Source: DATKNA01 sp963755755 (GTDB taxonomy: Bacteria > Actinomycetota > Actinomycetes > Actinomycetales > Kineosporiaceae). Taken from it: a stretch of 64,000 nucleotides of DNA. Position numbers and translations under genes: made by a program. The notes under the pieces were generated by a model. It was given only the letters and a program-made list of their open reading frames with translations. It did not search any database and was not told the DNA's origin. The stretch's first letter is position 1; each line of letters begins with the position of its first letter. This document shows positions 59,242 through 64,000 of the stretch, in pieces. The DNA lies in contig CAVWLJ010000010.1 in the NCBI GenBank assembly GCA_963755755.1, forward strand, positions 248,001 through 312,000, written 5' to 3'.

Positions 59242-60217
59242 TCTCCGCCGAGCGGTCGAACTCGACGTCGACGCGCTGCTCCGGGCGCCGGGCCTGCGCC
59301 TGGGCCGAGGCCCGCAGGTAGTCCTCGTCCGCGTCGGTGAGCGGCGGCTGGGCCAGCGCCCGGGGCCACAGGTGCCGGCTCCGGACCACGTCGAGCTCGA
59401 CGACGTACACCGTCACCGTGGCCTGCAGGGCGAACCAGCCCAGCAGGCCCAGGACGATCGCGAAGACGCCCGTGACCTCGCGGCTGCGGTAGAGGTGCTC
59501 GGCGGCCAGGGTCCCGCCGACGGTGAGCAGCACCTGCCAGGCGACGCCGGAGAGGACGGCGCCCAGGTACAGCTGCCGCATGCTCACCTCCGGCGACACC
59601 GCGAGCCGGAAGCCGAGCAGGAAGAGCCCGCAGTAGACGAGCGTGGTCAGAAGGATCGAGAGCAGATGGACGCCGGTCCCGGAGAGCCCGAACAGCGCGC
59701 CGACGCCGGCGAACGCGGCCATCGCCGTGGTGAGCACGACGCCGAGGCCGAGCAGCAGCAGGAGCGCGATGCTGCGCACGTAGTTCCACGGGAAGCCGGG
59801 CCAGTGCCGCTTCGGGACGAGCCACAGTCCGTTGAGCACGGTCTGCACGGCGCCCGCCAACCTGCTGCCGCCCCACAGCGCGGCGGCGATCCCGACGACG
59901 AGCGCCAGCCCGGTGCCGGCCGGCGTCCGCACGGACTGCTGCAGGGTCGGCCCCACGACGGGGAACTCCGAGAGGGCCGAGTCGACGAGCTGCTTCTGGA
60001 CCTCGGGGTGGTCGCGGAGCACGATCTCGCTGACCGTCACGAGCACGAGGAGCAACGGGAACGTCGAGACGAAGGCGTAATAGGTCAGCAGCGCGACGGA
60101 GTTGCCCGCCCCGTCGTCCCCGTACTTCTTGACCACCGCCACGAGGATCGCCGGCAGGGTGTGTCGCTGCTGCCAGTCGTCGAAGGCCCGCAGCGGTCGG
60201 TCGATCGGGTTCTGCAC
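59201..60217 (-). CDS. YihY/BrkB-family membrane protein
   Basis: An intact 338-residue protein with six hydrophobic segments. The signature NSVALLTYYAFVSTFPLLLV, ALWGGSRLAGAVQTVLNGLW and VTGVFAIVLGLLGWFALQAT identifies the YihY family, once mislabelled ribonuclease BN. The function is not established. A polar C-terminal tail (SAETTESSAPNPGGSG) is encoded within the GNAT 3' end on the opposite strand. Confidence 0.9.
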   Translation of the reverse strand: MQNPIDRPLRAFDDWQQRHTLPAILVAVVKKYGDDGAGNSVALLTYYAFVSTFPLLLVLVTVSEIVLRDHPEVQKQLVDSALSEFPVVGPTLQQSVRTPAGTGLALVVGIAAALWGGSRLAGAVQTVLNGLWLVPKRHWPGFPWNYVRSIALLLLLGLGVVLTTAMAAFAGVGALFGLSGTGVHLLSILLTTLVYCGLFLLGFRLAVSPEVSMRQLYLGAVLSGVAWQVLLTVGGTLAAEHLYRSREVTGVFAIVLGLLGWFALQATVTVYVVELDVVRSRHLWPRALAQPPLTDADEDYLRASAQAQARRPEQRVDVEFDRSAETTESSAPNPGGSG

Positions 60218-60338
60218 CTGGCGCCTCCTCGTACCGTCCCCCGCCGGACTCCTTCCTCATACCCAGCCGGTCAGCTGCGCCAACCGTTCGGGCAAGCTGT
60301 GCGTCTCCTGTGGACGGGGGCCGACGAAGGAGTGGGCC

Positions 60339-60950
60339 ATGAGCGGGAGACGCAGGATCATCGGCTGGGGGGCGGCCGCGGTGGTGCTCGCGGCGACGTT
60401 CACGACAGCGGTTCGGGCCGAGGCGGTTCCGGCGGACGCCGGCCGCGCCGCGCAGCCGGTGACGTCGAGCCGTTGTTCCACCGCCTGGGGGACCGGGGCG
60501 AAGACCACCGGTTCCCGGATGTCGCAGGCGGAGCTGTACCAGGTGCGAGCGGGCCGGCACCCCTGCTTCGACCGGCTGGTCCTCGATGTCGACGGCACGG
60601 CACCGGTCGGCGCGACGGTGCGGTACGTGCGCACGGTGCTCTCCGACCCCGCCGGCCGGGCGGTCCGGGTCTCGGGCCGTGCCGCGCTGCAGATCACCGT
60701 CCGGGCGCCCTGGCTGGGGGCCGGATCGAGCGGCCACCAGCCCTACCGGCGCATTCCAGCCGTCGGCACGCGACTGGTGCCGGCCGGCACGCTGGGCGGG
60801 CTCGCGGTCGTGCGCGACGTGCGCTTCGCCGGCACGTTCGAGGGCGTCAGCACCGTCGCGGTCGGCGTGGCCTCGCGGCTGCCCGTGCGCGTGTTCGTGC
60901 TGGCCGGCGACGGCCGGCGGCGCGTGGTCGTGGACGTCGCCCGCGGCTGA
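60339..60950 (+). CDS. Secreted AMIN-like domain protein
   Basis: An intact 203-residue protein with signal peptide (MSGRRRIIGWGAAAVVLAAT, cleavage near 28). The mature part has AELYQVRAGRHPCFDRLVLD with VGATVRYVRTVLSDPAGRAV and AVVRDVRFAGTFEGVSTVAV, the pattern of the actinobacterial AMIN-like domain. AMIN domains bind envelope polymers. ATG 60339 follows GAAGGAG. The paired Cys residues (RCSTAWG and HPCFDR) may form a disulfide. Confidence 0.82.
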   Translation: MSGRRRIIGWGAAAVVLAATFTTAVRAEAVPADAGRAAQPVTSSRCSTAWGTGAKTTGSRMSQAELYQVRAGRHPCFDRLVLDVDGTAPVGATVRYVRTVLSDPAGRAVRVSGRAALQITVRAPWLGAGSSGHQPYRRIPAVGTRLVPAGTLGGLAVVRDVRFAGTFEGVSTVAVGVASRLPVRVFVLAGDGRRRVVVDVARG

Positions 60951-61083
60951 CGGCGTCCGGTGCAGCGCGGGTGACGGCCGGGCGGCAGCCGGTCCCGCGG
61001 GCGACGGGGGTCCATGCTGCCCGGCGGCCGCTGTTCCGACGGGTTAGCGTCTCGTCAGGGAGCGGCGCGGCGCGGGAGTGAAC

Positions 61084-62085
61084 ATGTCCGAGGACCGGAA
61101 CCAGAAACTCGACGACGTCCAGATCATCCCCCTGGAGCAGGCCCTCGAGGCCGGTGACATCGCCGAGGACCTCGCCGAGCTGAGCATCGGCCCGGTCCAC
61201 ATCCGCGACCTCGTGGTGGAGGACACGGACGACGACGACCCGGTGCTGCGCTTCCGGGACGGGCGGCAGGTCGACACGTGGCGGGAGGGCTACCCGTACG
61301 AGGAGCGGCTCTCGAGGGAGGCGTACGAACGGGAGAAGCGGCTCCTGCAGATCGAGCTGCTCAAGCTGCAGAACTGGGTGAAGGACAGCGGCGAGAAGAT
61401 CGTCATCCTGTTCGAGGGCCGCGACGCGGCCGGCAAAGGCGGCACGATCAACCGCTTCACCGAGCACCTCAACCCGCGCGGCGCCCGGGTCGTCGCCCTC
61501 GAGAAGCCCAGTGAGCGCGAGCGCACCCAGTGGTACTTCCAGCGGTACGTCGCGCATCTGCCGTCCGCCGGCGAGATCGTGCTCTTCGACCGGTCCTGGT
61601 ACAACCGGGCCGGCGTCGAGCGCGTGATGGGGTTCGTCGGCTCGCACGACTACCTGGAGTTCATGCGGCAGGCGCCCGACCTCGAACGCATGCTCGTCCG
61701 CTCCGGCATCCGGCTGATCAAGCTGTGGTTCTCGGTGTCGCGCGGCGAGCAGCGGACCCGGTTCGTCATCCGGCAGGTCGACCCCGTGCGGCAGTGGAAG
61801 CTCTCGCCGATGGACCTCGCCAGCCTCGACAAGTGGGACGACTACACCGAGGCGAAGGAGGCGATGTTCTTCTACACCGATACCGCCGACGCGCCGTGGA
61901 CGGTCGTCAAGAGCAACGACAAGAAGCGGGCCCGGCTCGAGGCCATGCGGCACGTGCTCACCAGGTTCGCGTACGAGGGCAAGGACGCCGAGGTCGTCGG
62001 CGTCCCCGACCCCATGATCGTGGGCCCCGCGGCGACCCTGCTGGAGCAGGGAGAGGGCACGGCGCAGCGGTTCCCGCGGCTGTAG
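61084..62085 (+). CDS. ppk2: Polyphosphate kinase 2
   Basis: An intact 333-residue PPK2-family enzyme. Walker A is in LFEGRDAAGKGGTINRFTEH, Walker B and the lid are in VLFDRSWYNRAGVERVMGFV, with SDYTEAKEAMFFYTDT-like region (DDYTEAKEAMFFYTDT) and WTVVKSNDKKRARLEAMRHV. The enzyme moves phosphate between polyphosphate and nucleotides. An acidic leader (VEDTDDDDPVLRFRDG) precedes the core. ATG 61084 is chosen; GTG 61078 would add two residues. Confidence 0.95.
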   Translation: MSEDRNQKLDDVQIIPLEQALEAGDIAEDLAELSIGPVHIRDLVVEDTDDDDPVLRFRDGRQVDTWREGYPYEERLSREAYEREKRLLQIELLKLQNWVKDSGEKIVILFEGRDAAGKGGTINRFTEHLNPRGARVVALEKPSERERTQWYFQRYVAHLPSAGEIVLFDRSWYNRAGVERVMGFVGSHDYLEFMRQAPDLERMLVRSGIRLIKLWFSVSRGEQRTRFVIRQVDPVRQWKLSPMDLASLDKWDDYTEAKEAMFFYTDTADAPWTVVKSNDKKRARLEAMRHVLTRFAYEGKDAEVVGVPDPMIVGPAATLLEQGEGTAQRFPRL

Positions 62086-62129
62086 GCGCGGGGGGCGCCG
62101 CTGCGCGCACCCCGCCGAGGCACGGCCTG

Positions 62130-64000
62130 TCACGGGAGCGGCTGCGACGGCAGGCCCCGCTGGGCCGTCGTCATGAGGTCCTTCCAGATCGGTGCCGCGA
62201 TGCTCGCGCCGTAGACGACCGGGTAGTACTGGCCGCCGATCGAGATGTTCCGCAACGCCCGCCGTCCGTCGGACGACCCCGGGTCCCCGACCCACACCGC
62301 CGTCGAGCGCTGCGCGGTGTACCCGACGAACCAGGTGTCGTACGGGCCGTCGGTCGTGCCCGTCTTGCCGGCGGACGGCCAGTGCGCGAGCGGCCCGACG
62401 GACGCCGCGGTGCCGTCGGTCAGCACGTGGCTCAGCGCTTCGTTGACGCCGGAGGCCACCTGCGGGTCCAGCGCCTCGTGGCACTCCGCCGCCTTCACCG
62501 GCACCGTGGTCGTGCCCGGTGAACCGTCCGAGGAGCGCCGACCGATCGACGTGACCAGAACCGGCGGGCAGTAGGTGCCACCGGAGGCGAAGCCGCCGTA
62601 GGCCGCCGCCATCGTCAACGGCGAGATCGTCGCCACGCCGAGGGTCAGCGACGGCAGGCAGGTCGGCAGCTTCGTCGTCGTCGCCTGGCTGGAGGAGCAT
62701 TCCTGCTGCGGCGACGCGAGGTGGACGCCGAGCCGCTCCGCCGTGCTCGCGATGTCGCACAGGTCGAGCTGCGACTCCATCGAGACGTAGGCGGTGTTGA
62801 CCGAGTCCGCGGTCGCCCGGAGCACGCTCATCGGCCCCGTCTCGGTGCCCTCGGAGTTCGCCGGGCTGTAGTCGGCGCCCTGGAGGGAGTCGCCGCACGC
62901 GGTGAAGTCGGAGAAGGGGTAGGCCCGCGGCGTGGCGTCGACGACGTCGTCGAGGCTGTGCCCCTGGGCCAGCCAGGTCGCGAGCGTGAACGGCTTGAAG
63001 GACGACCCGGTCTGGAAGCCGCTGGCCCCGCCGAGCGCGGTGTCCGTCGCGTAGTTCACCGAGGTCCGGCCGCGTCCGCCGGTGACCGCGTAGGTGCGGT
63101 TCTGCGCCATCGCGACGACCTTGCCGGTGCCGGGCTCGACGGTGACGGCGGCAGCGGCGATCCCGCTCCGGTCCCGCCGCGGCACCTTCGCGTCCACCGC
63201 GCGGACGGCGCCGGCCTGGGTCGTGGGGTCGAGGGTGGTCCGGAGAACGAGGCCGCCCCGGGAGATGGCCGTGAGGCGCGCGGCCGGCGTGCTACCCAGC
63301 GCAGCGAACGAGGGATCGGTCTGGATCGAGCGGACGACGGCCTCGCAGAAGAACCCGTTCCGGCCGGCGCCGGTGCAGCCGTTGGCGAGCGGCTTCCCGG
63401 TCGCCTTCACCGCCGTCCGTACCGCGCTGCGGTACTGCGCGCTTGTGATCATCTTCTCGTCGAGCATGGCCTTGAGCACGACGTTCCGGCGCGCCTTCGC
63501 CGCCGACGGGTGCTGGGTCGGGTCGTCGTTGACGGGCTCCTGCACGAGGCCGGCGAGCAGCGCCGCCTGGGGCAGCGTCAGCCGGGAGGCGTGGACCCGG
63601 AAGTAGCGCTGCGCGGCGGCCTCGATCCCGTAGGAGTTCTGGCCGAAGTAGACGATGTTGAGGTAGCCGGCCAGGATCTGGTCCTTGGTCAGCTGCTTCT
63701 CCAGGCCGAGCGCCAGTCGCACCTCGCGGATCTTGCGGCCGAGGGTCGGCGCCGTCGCCGCCTGGACCGCCGCGGTGTCCCCGGACGTCAGCGCCTGTTC
63801 GAGCAGCAGGTTCTTGACGTACTGCTGGGTCAGCGTCGAGGCGCCCTGGGTGTCGCCCCCGGTCAGGTTGTTCACGGCGGCCCGGACGACGCCCCGCGGG
63901 TCCACCGCGCCGTGCGCGTAGAACCGGGCGTCCTCGATGGCGACGATGCGCCTTGCGCGCCCACGGGGACATCTGCGCGAGCGGCACGACGGTGCGGTTC
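62130..64000 (-). CDS. Class A penicillin-binding protein (5' end outside the window)
   Basis: The bifunctional peptidoglycan synthase lacks only its first part here. The glycosyltransferase domain shows IEDARFYAHGAVDPRG, GASTLTQQYVKNLLLEQAL and YFGQNSYGIEAAAQRYFRVH. The transpeptidase has SxxK in GSSFKPFTLATWL, SVN in TADSVNTAYVSME and KTGTTDGPYDTWFVGYT. A +1 shift near 63950 (after SPWARKA) separates the first visible residues from the rest. It polymerises and cross-links the wall on the outer membrane face. There is no PASTA domain; the protein ends just after the transpeptidase. Confidence 0.95.
   Translation of the reverse strand, partial: TAPSCRSRRCPRGRARRIVAIEDARFYAHGAVDPRGVVRAAVNNLTGGDTQGASTLTQQYVKNLLLEQALTSGDTAAVQAATAPTLGRKIREVRLALGLEKQLTKDQILAGYLNIVYFGQNSYGIEAAAQRYFRVHASRLTLPQAALLAGLVQEPVNDDPTQHPSAAKARRNVVLKAMLDEKMITSAQYRSAVRTAVKATGKPLANGCTGAGRNGFFCEAVVRSIQTDPSFAALGSTPAARLTAISRGGLVLRTTLDPTTQAGAVRAVDAKVPRRDRSGIAAAAVTVEPGTGKVVAMAQNRTYAVTGGRGRTSVNYATDTALGGASGFQTGSSFKPFTLATWLAQGHSLDDVVDATPRAYPFSDFTACGDSLQGADYSPANSEGTETGPMSVLRATADSVNTAYVSMESQLDLCDIASTAERLGVHLASPQQECSSSQATTTKLPTCLPSLTLGVATISPLTMAAAYGGFASGGTYCPPVLVTSIGRRSSDGSPGTTTVPVKAAECHEALDPQVASGVNEALSHVLTDGTAASVGPLAHWPSAGKTGTTDGPYDTWFVGYTAQRSTAVWVGDPGSSDGRRALRNISIGGQYYPVVYGASIAAPIWKDLMTTAQRGLPSQPLP

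Overview
The window is about 72% GC by eye, uses GTG and TTG starts freely, and packs genes into overlapping operons. From 0.4 to 29.3 kb its gene order matches the Actinomycetota block known from Mycobacterium tuberculosis Rv1691-Rv1713: TPR protein, HAD phosphatase, small protein, tlyA, recN, steA, steB/mctB, murJ, pyrG, ADP-ribose pyrophosphatase, xerD, parA, scpA, scpB, rluB, cmk, der. I read it as chromosomal DNA of a high-GC actinomycete. I cannot name the genus.

Layout. 0-0.2 kb: end of an rRNA operon (5S rRNA and a nested terminator hairpin). 0.4-29.4 kb: conserved housekeeping block covering cell-envelope flippase and glycosyl transfer, CTP synthesis, alanine dehydrogenase with a divergent Lrp-type regulator, chromosome segregation (XerD, ParA, ScpAB), pseudouridylation, chorismate/prephenate metabolism, Cmk and Der, closed by a terminator and tRNA-Pro(GGG). 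29.9-52.3 kb: accessory region with a YcnI-like protein, secreted propeller-like protein, aldo-keto reductase, GH3 beta-glucosidase, MFS exporter, TetR, sugar acetyltransferase, quinone oxidoreductase, a large MalT-type LuxR regulator facing an uncharacterised four-gene membrane/redox set, a methyltransferase, a secreted GH15 enzyme and a broken LysR/SDR junction. 52.3-64 kb: SDR, FAD monooxygenase, GGDEF protein, universal stress protein, GNAT, YihY, AMIN-like secreted protein, PPK2, and the 3' part of a class A penicillin-binding protein.

The most striking property is that many clearly essential or conserved genes (pyrG, recN, scpA, scpB, cmk, der, ald, tyrA, rluB) can only be read by changing frame one or more times. 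By hand I count a little over forty such points, and about nine in ten need one extra base to be skipped (+1). The likeliest explanation is insertion-biased consensus error in the assembly. I give whole-gene coordinates across the shifts and mark each shift position. Two apparent fusions are affected: acetyltransferase-TetR is explained by a shift, and MurJ-glycosyltransferase may be.

There is no CRISPR array, complete transposon, integrase or phage module in the window. Non-coding structure consists of a 36-bp tandem repeat (8.84 kb), a 39-bp tandem repeat (23.2 kb), and perfect inverted repeats at 11.44, 17.70 and 32.79 kb.
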